From: Entonaema liquescens
Taxonomy: Eukaryota > Ascomycota > Sordariomycetes > Xylariales > Xylariaceae
Reading direction: 5' to 3'
DNA: 64,000 nucleotides
Assembly: GCA_902805475.1 (NCBI GenBank)
Contig: CADCSX010000011.1
Coordinates: 994,001-1,058,000 of the forward strand
Positions 50,685-62,400 of the stretch are shown piece after piece; position 1 is the first letter of the stretch; each line of letters opens with the position of its first letter. The notes beneath the pieces were generated by a model. It was not told the DNA's origin. It saw nothing but the letters and a program-made list of their open reading frames with translations, and searched no databases. A program made the translations under genes and the position numbers.

Positions 50685-52009
50685 TCACGGCTTCCGTCTC
50701 TTTTCCTCGCTGGAAACTGTGAATGTCTCAGTGACAAAAATACGAGTTTCCTCATCTGAATACTTCATAAAATGCTCCTGGCTAGCTTCACTTGGAAGTT
50801 TAATCTTTTGGTTCCCTTGCTTTTTAGACCAACCCCGAGACATCTCGAATGCCTTCCCACTAAAGGAACTCTCACCAATCTGACCAACACGGTTTTGGCT
50901 TTCCACCACGACAGAATGACTATTTCCTCTCAAAACTTTTCCAAAGCGCACTCCCGACCCATTCGACCCATAAGTACCCGACCGTAATGTGGATACACGA
51001 AGACCCCAGAGGCGTCGACTGAAAAGTGGTTTGATAGCCGGCGCGGAAACGACGAAAGCTGTGACTACATATTCGCGAGTGGCCCATTGAGTAGCGACGA
51101 GAAGGTCAAGAAGAGATCGGAGGGAATAAACCGTCCGTAGTAGAGTAGCCACAATAATGAATATTCCAGAGCCAAAAAAGAGACCAAGAATAAGCTTCCT
51201 GTGAACAGGAATCTTAACTTGCCATAAAAGGGGTAGCGGGATAGCCATTAAACCAAGATCGGAGATAATGCTAAGAATCGGGTATAATATGTAATTCTCT
51301 TTTCGGAAGACGCATTTATCTGTCAGAAAGCTTCGTTAGACAATATCTTTCATTGAGAAGGTGACTATAGGGTGAGTTAACTTACCACTAGGGTATGGTT
51401 TAACTTGCCAAGCCAACTCGATAGGTGCACAGAGTGTAAATTGGAACAAGATGGCGATGATGAAAGTCGTCAATGTGCCCCAGCGAATCCACTTAACCAA
51501 CTTATTCTGCCAGAGATTCATGGTCTGCTAATTGTGAGTATGCCCCTGAGTTGATAAGAATGATAATCAAGACATACCAAGCGATCGTAGTAAAAGAGCA
51601 CCACACCCTTCATCGACCAAATAAGACATATGTAACACACCCAAGACGCAAAAGTCAACTTGTCGCCGACTCTAAAGCTCTCCACTTGCGCATCGCTGAG
51701 CGCCAGAGCAGATTCATAAGTTTGTCCAACGCTACTCCCGTAAACGCCGATATACTTCAAGATAACTAAATCGGTGGTCCAGAAAGCCTAGATAGTACTA
51801 GCTTCTCGAGAGAAATGTCCAATTACGAGCCTGGTACGTATTATATAGTGGATTACACTTACTATCGCGACAAGTGTGAAAGCATCATCCCAATGCAATC
51901 CACGTATGCCCACAAGAAATATTCTGCCAAGTAGCCGTGTAAGAAAGAAAGCCATACCGAGGGCATACTCGACATATCCCTCAATATTCACGTCTTCTTG
52001 CGTTGTCAT
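50685..52009 (-). CDS. SAT4/Rhodopsin_fungal family seven-helix membrane protein
   Basis: An integral membrane protein of the fungal SAT4 (PTH11-like, rhodopsin-fold) family; some members are receptor-like or linked to pathogenicity, but most have no known ligand. Four exons: 52009..51863, 51787..51578, 51524..51386, 51319..50685. Introns are 75, 53 and 66 bases with good branch sites, giving 376 residues. Family blocks run in order: YALGMAFFLTRLLGRIFL, GLHWDDAFTLVAI, SWVCYICLIWSMKGVVLFYY, LKWIRWGTL-like helix 4, CAPIELAW, then SDLGLMAIPLPLLWQ, KLILGLFFGSGIFIIVATLLR and the last helix near YVVTAFVVSAPAI. A Ser/Gly-rich cytosolic tail of about 110 residues follows. No CFEM domain is present. 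An upstream in-frame ATG at 52105 is less likely than 52009, because it adds a non-family extension. Confidence 0.9.
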
Positions 52010-55000
52010 CGTGGGCACCTTGTCGAACACTCTCAGGTAGAAAAGACACCGCACATCGAACACGTCAAAGGACAGACAATAAGCTTCGTGATAGACAAAT
52101 GCCAAATGAATTCTTTAGTCTATGCAGTTATATAAAAATGAATAGTCCCACGGACCTGTATAAAGCACACATCCTGCATTCCTTCCGCGGCTCAAACAAC
52201 TCGAACCTGTCGATCTACTACTCCTGTAGGTAAACCATTCGTTTACCCCTTGGCATCCTGAAGGGGAGACCTCGCATGGCTCTCTGGAGTTTAGATAAGC
52301 AGACTCCCTCGACTATAAGATGTGATCGACGCCGGCGCGGGAGTATACAGGTCAACCCAACTACATCCTTGCCCATCATCCCAACCTCTAACCCGATTAG
52401 GCAAACGCTTGAGTGGCCAAGACTCAAGTAAGGTTTCCACAATAAAGTGAGTTTTAAAGTTTTAAAACGTTGTAAATTTATTTAATTACAAGTTATAATA
52501 TTTATTAAATACGTTATAATTATAACGCGTATTATTTATTAAATTTTATATATTTTATTTAATTAATTAAAAATTAATTAAAAATCGATTATTATTTTAT
52601 TATTTTTAAATATTTTAAAATTTAAAATATTTTAATTAATTTTTAATTAATTAATATAATATTTAAATTTTAATAATTTAAAATAAAAATTAATATATAA
52701 AAATATAATTTTATATAAAAATTATATTAATAAAATAATAAAAAAAAAATTTAATTTAATGTATATTAATAAAAATGTTTTATTATTTCGAGTTAAAAAT
52801 TAAAATAATACGTTAAAATATAATTAAATTAATTTATTTTTAACGGCGTAACATCGGTAAAAAATTTTATTATTAAAATAAATCATTTATTTACGAGTTT
52901 ATTTTTAAATAAATTACGATTTTATATATAAAATTATTAAAATATTATATTTTTATTTAATTTTAAAAATTTATTAACGTAATAATATAAATTTAAAATA
53001 ATTAATATTTTTTAATATTTTATAATATTTAATAAAATATTTAATAAAATATATATTTTTAAACGTTTTATTAACATATAATATTTTTATATATAAATTA
53101 TTAATAAATTTATTAAAAATTAATATTTTTAATAATTTTTCGAATATTTATTATATAAAAATATAAAAAATAATTTTAAATAAAAAAAAAGTTTTTTTTT
53201 AATATAAACATGGTTTTTAATCGAATATAATTATTTAATAAAAATATTAATAATAATTTATTACGAAAAATAATATAATTATATATAAATATAACGAAAT
53301 AAAAACAAATAAATAAATAAATAAATAAAAATTTAAATTAATTAAAATAATTAAAATATTACGTAATATAATTTTTTTATTTATTTATATAATATTTTAT
53401 TATATTAATATTTTAATTTAATTAAAATAATTATATTACGTAATAATATTAATTTATATTAAATAAAAAAAATTTAAATAATCGAAATTTTTTTTTTAAT
53501 TAAACGTTTAATTATTTAATTTTTAAATTTATATAAAATATTAAATTATTTTAAAAACATTTAAATATTTTATATTTTTTTTAAATATTAATAAATTAAT
53601 TTTTTTTAAAATATATATAATTATAATTTTAAAATATAATTTTAAATTAACTTTCCGATTTTTAATATTTATTTTATTTAATTAATTATAAATATGCTGT
53701 TTTAGCGATTTTGTATGGGAAATCGTGGCTCGTTCAAAGGTAAGCTCGTAGATGGGTGATCTACCTTACATAGGCGACTGGGAATGGAGAGGACCCAGCG
53801 AGCGCATGGGCCCTTTGTCACGCATGTACTATAATTTGATGTCACTGTGGTCTGGGATGATAATGCTGCATATCAACTTAATAAGTCGGGTCATTCGTAT
53901 TGGTTCTCGGTAGAGCCTCATTTGCAACAAGGCCATGTATATTAGATTAGGTAATTACCTATAGGCGTATTGTTTTATGTAGGATTGTATCTTGGATGTA
54001 AACATATAAGAAAGGACTAAGCATTGATACAGAAACGCAGATTGACCGGGTACGGAGTTCGAGAGTATGCGTAATTAATCGATGACCTTTCACTCGGCAG
54101 TTTGCATGTAGGTATTACCTGTTTATATCAATATTCAACTTGAGCTTCCCGCTTTTGATGAGACGCATTTGTAAGTCGGTATTCTGGAGGTAAAATGACT
54201 ACCTCAGTGCCAAGTTACATTGCATTAGCCTCCCAGAGACCTTGTCAGTAATCCTTCAAATCTACGTGCGGGTTGCCCCGGAAATAACTATTTTTCATAT
54301 CATGTCTTGACTTGTTAGTTCACTAGCATCCCTCTAAGCCCTCTACGTGGTATATTATGTGAGAATGGGACCCGATGATAAAATATGACTGATCGTTGCA
54401 TTGATGTTGGGTCACTCATTCGCGGGACTTCAGGTCTTATGCGTGTAGATTCCAACACTTAAAAACCAAGGGAAGTTATATCGTTATGTTTGTAGGCTTA
54501 AAGTTGATTCTTAGGAAGATCTATGTAATTACCTAGGTAGGTACCTAGGTAAATTATTAAAATATAAGTCATTGTGGATAGGAGTTTTCAGCTGAAGAAC
54601 CCAGTCGTGGTTGTTTTTATGCGCCGCAATCTTTTAAGGTTATTTACTGTGACCTTCTCGATCATAATGCCGATGAACGATGATGTGGCTCCGATACACT
54701 GGGTACTCGGTATTAAGTCTCGTGGGGGGTGGATGTTCCGACAACAGCCTGGTAACTGGGGATAAGGGGGGTTGCAATGCAATGGGTTCCTTGGTCAAGG
54801 ATTATCCCATGTGAAAGAACATCACTTATTGAATACCTGCACTACAGCTTTTGATAGATATATTATCGGTAGTTGGTTCCCGATGCCTACCTGTTTCTTA
54901 CAAAGATCATCATGACTTTACTTTAACTAGAACACTATATCCGGAGTTATTTCTGGTTTGGTTAGAAGAAATATGTTGGTTAGCTAACGGTGGAATGAGA

Positions 55001-55075
55001 TAATAATGCACAAAAGTCTTGTGTCTTGTTCTCTTAATGTTTCGTTTTACTGTCTCATCGCTGTCAATATTCGCG
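52010..55075. other. Gene-free stretch with AT-rich block
   Basis: Includes the AT-saturated block at about 52450-53695 (separate entry). The remaining 1.4 kb before the transporter has normal composition and holds a near-palindromic cluster of ACCTAGGT words at 54531-54550. No gene recognised. Confidence 0.5.
52450..53695. repeat. AT-saturated RIP-like block
   Basis: About 1.25 kb of nearly pure A/T. C and G survive mainly as CpG (ACGTT, ACGAG, TCGAA, ACGGCG). Boundaries with normal DNA are sharp on both sides. A short (AAAT)n run lies near 53305-53330. This is a RIP-damaged repeat relic of unknown type; no LTR pair was found. Confidence 0.7.
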
Positions 55076-56947
55076 ATGACTGAAAGTACGGATTCAACTG
55101 CCTTTCCCTCGGGGTCAAAGGACAATGGAGACCAACTTCGCTCCGAGACTCTGGCTGCCGATTCAAAGCAGCTACCGCCGGGATATTATTCAAGTGCCCG
55201 TGTTGTTGGGACCTTTGGTGGCATCGGCTTTAGTCTTCTCGGTACATATTGGGCCTTCTCAGTGGGTGCTTCCGTGATCACGACTATCAACCAGGACATT
55301 GGTCCCAGCGCAAACGCGAGTCTGTTTTCTATCGTTTGGACGGTTTGCGACTGCATTAGCATTCTCCTCTTCGGTCGACTTTCGGATCGGTTTGGTCGCC
55401 GCGGCTTAACCATAGGCGCGAATATCCTCGGTATCATCGGGGGTATCGTGGCGTGTACGGCAAAGACTATGGATGTGTTAATAGGGGCTAATGTATTACT
55501 CGGTCTCGCATCAGGTCCTCCTGCGTCTTATCCACTACTTACTGGCGAACTTGCGACGAACAAAACCAAGTTTCTAGCTACAGTTCTCGTTGTGGTGCCC
55601 AATGTCATCGCTACTGGATTCGGAGCATATCTCGGTCAAAGGATCGTTCTATCGACAACTTGGAGATGGATCTTCATAATCTACATCATATTTATGGTTC
55701 CTGGAACGATACTATTCTACTTCTTCTATTTCCCACCATCCTTCACACAGATGCACGGAAAGGCTACCCGAACAGTCGACGAAATAAAGAAGATAGATTT
55801 CGTCGGTGTGTTTCTCCTCGTCGCTGGCCTGGCATTATTCCTTCTGGGTGTCTCTTGGGGAGGCCAGCCATTAGCTTGGGACTCAGCTACGATTCTTGGC
55901 CTTTTGATTTCAGGGGCCGTATCTCTGGTTGCATTTGTCTTATATGAAATCTTTGGGAAAGTGGAGCGTCCCATCATTCCGATGCACTTTTTCAAGGATC
56001 TCACGGGTTTCACTCCCATTGTCGTCATCTCAGCCGTAACAGGCTGCCTTAACGTCGCGCTGCAGATTATTTGGCCTTCGCAGGTCATAAGAGTCTTTGG
56101 AACGAGCGACTGGGAAATAGCTGCTTGGCTTACAACTACAGTTGCGTTCGGGGCTTGGGCGGGTATCGTCTTTATTGGCTCTCTATTTCATATAGTCAAG
56201 CACATTCGATGGCAGCTTATTCTGGGATGTGTCTGGATGTCTGCATTCATAGGAGCTATGGCTTCTATCGATCCGACCGAAAGAAGCCAGGCTGCTGCCT
56301 TCTCCTTCCTTGCCACTGTGCCTGTGGGCTGGGGTGAGGTCGTCACGATGCTTATGGTTCAGTACGTTGCATCTGACATGGACCTCGGTGTTGCTTTTGG
56401 TAAGCTTTATGCTATCATGTCTAGGGTTATGGGTTAAGCTAACGGTATTCTAGCTGTTGTTTCCGCGATGCGTAGTGTGGTCGGCTCCATTTTCACTGCA
56501 GTCTTTACAGCCGAAATATCAAACAATCTTCCCGAGAAGCTAACCACTATCGCCATTCCTGCTATCACTGCTGCAGGTCTGCCAAAGTCATCTGTACCTG
56601 ACCTTCTTCAGGCCGTCACATCTGGGACCGAGGATGCTCTCCGAGCCGTACCAGGCATGAATGATAGTATTCTTGCGGTAACATCAACGAAAGTTTCCGA
56701 GGCCTATGCTGCTGTATACACCTATCCTTACTACACTGCTTTAGCACTGGGAATTGTTTCAACCATTGCAGCTCTAACTCTTCGTGATTTTGATCACCAC
56801 TTAACCGATCATGTTAGTAGACAGCTGTACAGGAAGAGCGATACAGAGAAGGACATCTTACAATTGGTTAGCCCCTCGTCTGCTCCACAAGATACGACAG
56901 TAGGCGAGGCGAAAGAGACCGACAAGGGCTCTGATGGAGTAGTCTAG
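55076..56947 (+). CDS. MFS transporter, TRI12/siderophore-transporter type
   Basis: A proton-coupled efflux or uptake carrier of the plasma membrane with 14 predicted helices. TRI12-type members export trichothecenes or carry siderophores; the substrate here is unknown. Exons 55076..56399 and 56454..56947 with a 54-base intron (branch CTAAC) give 605 residues. After a hydrophilic N-terminus (1-40), the MFS signature GRLSDRFGRRG lies at about 100-110. ASGPPASYPLLTGELATNKT (about 145-164) is a TRI12-type block. The splice restores VAFAVVSAMRSVVGSIFTAV, and the C-terminus is a charged tail. The start at 55076 was chosen because the in-frame ATG at 55019 would add a hydrophobic leader unlike the family. 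It converges with the dehydrogenase gene; the stop codons are 254 bases apart, so the two might share a metabolic setting. Confidence 0.93.
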
Positions 56948-57201
56948 AGCTGAAATTTATTCCAAACTTTGATGAGTGGTAGAAGTGGAAGTGCAACTTT
57001 AAGTCTTGTATAGATAGGTGCCCCCTATTCTATCCACAAACTGTGTTTATGCTTCGGCATTTGTCTTCCTCGGGTCAACAATGATAATATAGCACGATGT
57101 ATCATTTCTTAGATAGATTTCAAATAATCATTGTGGTAGCACACATAAGACTAAACGCTATGAATGCATCGTGAATAGGAGATACCTACCTAGGTAGGTA
57201 T
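56948..57201. other. Convergent intergenic region with perfect palindrome
   Basis: At 57180-57203 a 24-base perfect palindrome centred on ACCTACCTAGGTAGGT overlaps the first bases of the dehydrogenase stop codon. On either strand it could fold as a hairpin in the 3' ends of both transcripts. Confidence 0.6.
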
Positions 57202-58260
57202 CTATGGAAATACCACAACCGCCCTTCCGGCTAATGTCCCCGCCCTCAAAGCATCGTAAGCCTTGCCCAACTCGTCAAAGGAAAACTTCTCAATGTCAAT
57301 TCTCAACTTCCCAGTTCTTGCCAACTCGCACACTTCCTTTAGATCCTGCCGCGTACTTCCCAAACTGATAGAAAACTCGCAGCTGGTGGCCAATAATCCC
57401 CATCCCACTTCCAGTGTACCACCTTGCATCCCGACAAGAACAATGTGGCCCCGCGGGCGGGAGATCTTGGCGGCAAGTCGGAGCGTGTCAGCGGTGCCGA
57501 CCAAGTCAACAATAGCGTCGACCCCACGGGCCCCTGTCTGGGACACAATCTGTTCGACAGCCGATGTCCCGTCGCCCGTGAAAAGTACCGCTTCGTCAGC
57601 GCCTACCTCCCTAGCAGTTCGTAGCCGCGCCTCGATATTGTCGATAGCGAAAATGCGCGCCGACGACAGAAGCTTGACGAACTGCACGGCGTATGTGCCG
57701 AGCCCGCCGATCCCGATAATCGCAGCGCTTGTGCCGGGCTTCAGGCGCTGGATGACTGTCTGGACGGCGTGGTAGGCCGTCACGCCGGCGTCGGTGAGCG
57801 GTGCGTAGAGAATCGGGTCGCCGTCTCCAATGGAGATGACCTCGGTGCGCGGTACCAGTAAGAACTCGGCCAGTCCACCGTCCATGCCGCACCCGCGCGT
57901 CATGCCAATCGCGTTGCGCTTGAACGCCTCGCAGTGCTGCTCGGCGCCGTCGGTGCAGTACTCGCAGTTCCCGCAGTGGCGCATGTGGTGGACGACAACA
58001 GCCTCGCCGATACGCAGGTCCGTCACGGCGTTACCGAGCTCCTCTACAAAGCCGGCATTCTCGTGCCCTAGGATGTAGCCTGGGTCGAGAGAGTTTGCGT
58101 ACGGTGCTGACCCAGGCTGGCTATCGACCATGTCGAGGTCGGAGCGACACAGACCGGCGGCTTTCATGCGGATGAGGACATCGCTGGGGCCGGGTGTAGG
58201 TTTAGGCACGTCGACATATCGTCCCGGTTCACCCCAACGCACCAGTTTGAAGGCTTTCAT
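57202..58260 (-). CDS. Zinc-dependent alcohol dehydrogenase (MDR superfamily)
   Basis: An NAD(P)-linked oxidation of an alcohol to an aldehyde, or the reverse; the substrate is unknown. One exon, 352 residues, a typical MDR length. Likely catalytic zinc ligands are Cys38 (AAGLCRSDL), His66/Glu67 (LGHENAGFV) and Asp157 (APLTDAGVTAYHAV), which replaces the commoner Cys. The structural zinc site is Cys96, 99, 102 and 110 (HCGNCEYCTDGAEQHC). The cofactor loop GIGGLG lies at 183-188. The Asp ligand and TAYHAV block resemble bacterial, especially actinobacterial, members. The gene has no intron and a GC-rich third position compared with its neighbours. Horizontal acquisition is possible but unproven. 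It converges with the MFS transporter gene. Confidence 0.92.
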   Translation of the reverse strand: MKAFKLVRWGEPGRYVDVPKPTPGPSDVLIRMKAAGLCRSDLDMVDSQPGSAPYANSLDPGYILGHENAGFVEELGNAVTDLRIGEAVVVHHMRHCGNCEYCTDGAEQHCEAFKRNAIGMTRGCGMDGGLAEFLLVPRTEVISIGDGDPILYAPLTDAGVTAYHAVQTVIQRLKPGTSAAIIGIGGLGTYAVQFVKLLSSARIFAIDNIEARLRTAREVGADEAVLFTGDGTSAVEQIVSQTGARGVDAIVDLVGTADTLRLAAKISRPRGHIVLVGMQGGTLEVGWGLLATSCEFSISLGSTRQDLKEVCELARTGKLRIDIEKFSFDELGKAYDALRAGTLAGRAVVVFP

Positions 58261-59019
58261 GATTGAATGGGATATATGATAGATGATGGTAAGAACAGCA
58301 AGTAGCTTACACGTTGACTTGGCCCGCTATTTAATGCGTTCTGTGAAGATGAAAATACTCAATTCAAAGAGTTAGTATAGGAACCTTGGTTGGTTTATGG
58401 TTTAATGTCTAGTATTAGTAGGCGCGGATAGGTAGGTAAAGCTATATGCTTACCAACAAGCGCAGATACGGTCTAACACTGTGATATTTGCATTGCAGAT
58501 CGGGTCGATCTTCTGTGCCTGTTGAGCCTTGATATTTCGAATCGTGGTCCGTCCGTGGAGACAGGCTGCTGCTTTCCCCAGGTTACTATTCCCTGTCTTA
58601 AAGACTCCACCAAGTAATCATAACCCTGATCATGAATAAGCCTGAAGATTAAGTTAGGAATACTCGTCGCGATAGACATAAGGTTGTAAATAGTATGTGG
58701 AGTATAATGAATATGCATAATATATGGAACTAACTGCCGAAGACTGCAACGCTGAGCAAGGATATAACAAGGATATAACAAGGATTGGCCTGTGCTACAG
58801 GGATATACTATTGCGAGGCTCGTTAATAAGCTATGCGACTAGGGGAGATAAGAATGTGTTATTACAGCTGGCGTACCCGGAATGTCGTTATGAATGTGTC
58901 TGAGTAGACTCCGGGATCCGAGCACGAATATTGTGTAGTAACGATAAGTCAATATGAGCCCATGATTATGTCATTAGAAAGCGAATTAAAGGGCTGAGTA
59001 GGTCTTAGGTAGGTAGCTA
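58261..59019. other. Intergenic region
   Basis: Promoter side of the dehydrogenase gene. A short tandem duplication (GGATATAACAA, twice) occurs near 58760. No gene recognised. Confidence 0.4.
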
Positions 59020-59243
59020 TCCCATTGACCGCTGAACCAGGGTCCTAAAATATATCCATACAACTAAACTGAATAAGTCTAGAGAATCACGGTTTCAGGA
59101 GTCGCTACCAAAGAAAATAGAAAGAAATCCAAGCCTTTTGCACGATCTTATCCACAAAAACTAAGATCAGATCGTAGAATAGGCCTACTTTTAACTGGTC
59201 ATGTGGACAAATTTTTAGGACCCTGGTTCAGCGGTCAATGGGA
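59020..59243 (-). mobile_element. MITE copy 2 (224 bp, TA-flanked)
   Basis: Same length and ends as the element at 6074-6297 but in the opposite orientation, with TA on both sides (59018-59019 and 59244-59245). The two copies differ at about four positions (for example CTTGG against CTTAG, CTCCAG against CTCTAG), all transitions, or about 98 percent identity by hand alignment. No coding capacity. It lies about 255 bases beyond the 3' end of the NLR-like gene. Confidence 0.9.
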
Positions 59244-59498
59244 TAGAGTCTAAGTGTCTAGCTTAGCAAACAGTATATAGGCATATATGAACTGTAAGGG
59301 GTAATATAGGTACTATGTTGCTAGTTTACTTGTAAATGTAAGTCTTAAAAGTCAGAAGGAGTAGCCGTGCTATTATATTCATGTGCCCAGAAATACTATC
59401 ATGCGTAAGGAGACAAACTCCTCGTCGCTAATTCTTGCTAATACAAACACTAGAGTGCTTCATCCTGGGACGGGTTCGGGGACGGGGCTCTCGTCACA

Positions 59499-62400
59499 CT
59501 ACCACTCGATAGTATCGCTCCTATTAGCTCGTTCCTCTGCATCACCCGTAGATTCCTCCTGTAGCAACTCCTTAAGATCGTCATTACTAGTCGACAACGG
59601 TACGTTCTCAACATATAATGGTCCAATCTCCTCAAAATTATGCTCCCTATTGTGGATATCGGTTCGGTGGCTATAGCACTTGAAGCAAAGAGAGAAGTTG
59701 TCGTTACAGTCGATGCACTTCCATTGTGTTCCGATAATTCTCTGCGTATCATAGTTAGATCAGGGTTAAGACTCTCGTAGTTAAAAGAGGTTATACTAAC
59801 GACGAAACAGCTCTTGCAGTCCTCTCCTTTCCAGTGTCCGGTCTTACTATTGTGTTGAGAGTCGTCCCACTCTTCCGTCTCCCCGTCTTCGTTGATCCTT
59901 GTGCGCACTTCAGGCTTGAGACTACTTCCCATCGATGTAACATTATTGGAAAAGTTCATAAGCTTTAGCGCCGACCATTCTTCTTCCGTGCCGTAGCCAC
60001 GCCCTCGAACCCATAGGTCTGTGTTAGGTCTGAGGACGCTGTAAATATATCCCGAACGTGCCGCCCACATCAGCGGAGTCCAATTATCGTGGTCGACCAC
60101 GTTGATATCAATGGACTTGACGTTATCAAGCAGGTAGTCGAAGCAATTATTCGTTACTACGGAGGCTGCAAAGTGGATCGGCGAGCGGCCGAATTTATCC
60201 TTCACGTCCACTTCCGCACCAGCCTTGATCAGGGTTTTCAAGCAGTCAACTCCCGGAAACAGACACGCGAAGTGAACGGCACGACGTCCTTGGCTATCGG
60301 TTACGTTCACCTGAGCCTTGCGTCGGATAAGGAACTTAAGCATTCTTGTACCTGTATCCGTCATATAATCTGTTCTTGCCCGCTCGGTCGCCCGGATAAT
60401 TGGGTATCCAAGCTCACCGCCTATTTTATCGATCGGAACCTTAGCTTCGTCAACTAGATATCGTACCATAACCTGGAGTTCTGAGTTTCCTTTAATATCT
60501 AGTGCCGTGTATAGTAGGGATTTTCCAAACTTAGGATCCACCGCTTCTAGATCTGCGCCCGCATTGACGAGTAACTTCACGATGTCCAACGTGCTGCTAC
60601 TAACAGCAAGATGGATGATGCTTCCAAAGCTAGGGCCCAATATGTTGACATTGGCACCTTGATCTATGAGGTATCTGGCGACCTCCTCGTTCCTTTCTCT
60701 GACAGCCACGGCGAGAGGGTATATCCGTCTTTATCCTGGATATCTAATGGGATCCTTAATTCAACTAGGAGTTGGACCATGGATAAGGGTGTTTTCTCCT
60801 GGATGCGATGAAGTCTAGTTTGGCCTTGCTCATTGATATCATCTATAGGAACGTGATATATCCTAGCCAATAGTAATTTGAGGCATTCCAAGGCATCTTT
60901 TGAGTTGAAATCTGTACGTAGTAGTAGAATGTCAACAGCGTCGTTGCCATCATTGTTCTTCAAATTCGGATTGGCGCCGGCCTTGAGAAGGAGGTCAACG
61001 CATTTATGTCTAAAGTGCATACAAGCTAGATGTAGGGCTGTGTTTCCAACCAGCTCTGCAGAAAGACCATCGTAGCCGCAAGGATAGTCGAGGTCGGGTT
61101 TGGGGTCATTCTCAAGGACTACTTCGATAGACCTCGCGTAGCCATATCGTGCAGCCTGGTGTAAGACAGTTACCATGGCGCCATTGCCGTCGACGGAGGC
61201 GCCCTTCTTAAGCAATTCTCGAATAAGAGTTGGGTGGCCGCTTGAGACATAGAGATGGCCTAATCCCACATCGGACACCCACCCGGCATCGATATTTTCA
61301 TTTTGCAGTAGACAACTTGCTACTTGAAGATGATCATGCCAGAGAGCTGTGAATAAAGGCGTGTAGAAACCCCCCGTATAATTTACGTCGGCTTTGTTTT
61401 CCAATAAAAGCTTCACCATGTCAAGGTTTCCTTCCGCGCAAGCCCATGTGAGTGGTGTCTTGAAGAAATTGACACAGGAGTCGGCAAAGTCCACTTGGAC
61501 GCCATGTTTAATCAATAGAGATACAAGTTCAGTGCTTCCACTGTAGACGGCCAATGTTAACGGCATCAAAAAACCCGCGGGGGCTGCGTCTTTGTCTGGC
61601 TTGATTTTATGTTCAAGTAATATCTGAGCGACATTTGCGTGGCCTCTTTCAATAGCTGCGTATAATGCAGTCCCCTCAGGGCATTCGATGTTGACATCAG
61701 CCCCGTGATGGAGTAATGTACGGACGCACTCTCGTGAGCCCATACTGGCAGCGTGGATTATCAGTGGTTGTGGATAATGTTCGTAGTCATGTCTTACCAC
61801 GTCGTTCTCGAAATCGGGTCTAACTTTGATGAGGATATCGACTGCTCTGGGCTTACAATATTCAACTGCCACCCGGGCTGGCTTTTGGCCCCAGGAATTA
61901 GTCGCATCGGGACTTGCGCCGCTTTCCAAAAGGAGTTCTATCACACGAGGATTTCCCATTTTGGCCGCACGTGTCATCAGAGTATCGTTTTCATCCCCAA
62001 TTGTTAAGTCTGGCTTGGGGTTTGAGTTCAACAAAAGCTCTAGTGTAGAGACACGATTTCTCCGTACCGTGACCATTGATAGCGACGTTTTACGTATGCT
62101 ATTAATCTCGTTGATATTACAACCGGACTTTAGCATCACCGCAAGGAGGTCGTCTAGCCCGGCGGCGGCAGCTCTAAATATAAGGTTCTCTGGCCAAGTG
62201 AAGGTTTTACGTTTGGTATCTTCTCGATAAGAGAGTTGATAATGTTGGCGTTGCCATTAGAAGCGGCCCTATACAAAGCTTCCTGGAGTTCTTCTTCGTC
62301 TACTGCCACCTGCTTCAGCAGTCTTTGAACCAACTCTGCGTTTCCCATTCGAGCAGCTTCCGTAATGGCGTACCAACAATTCTTCTCATAAGACGGCAGG

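Noticed and set aside
60664..62139. Ankyrin ORF as a separate gene
   Set aside because: Repeats continue across both frame breaks and each break is a one-base homopolymer shortfall, so a single gene is the simpler reading.
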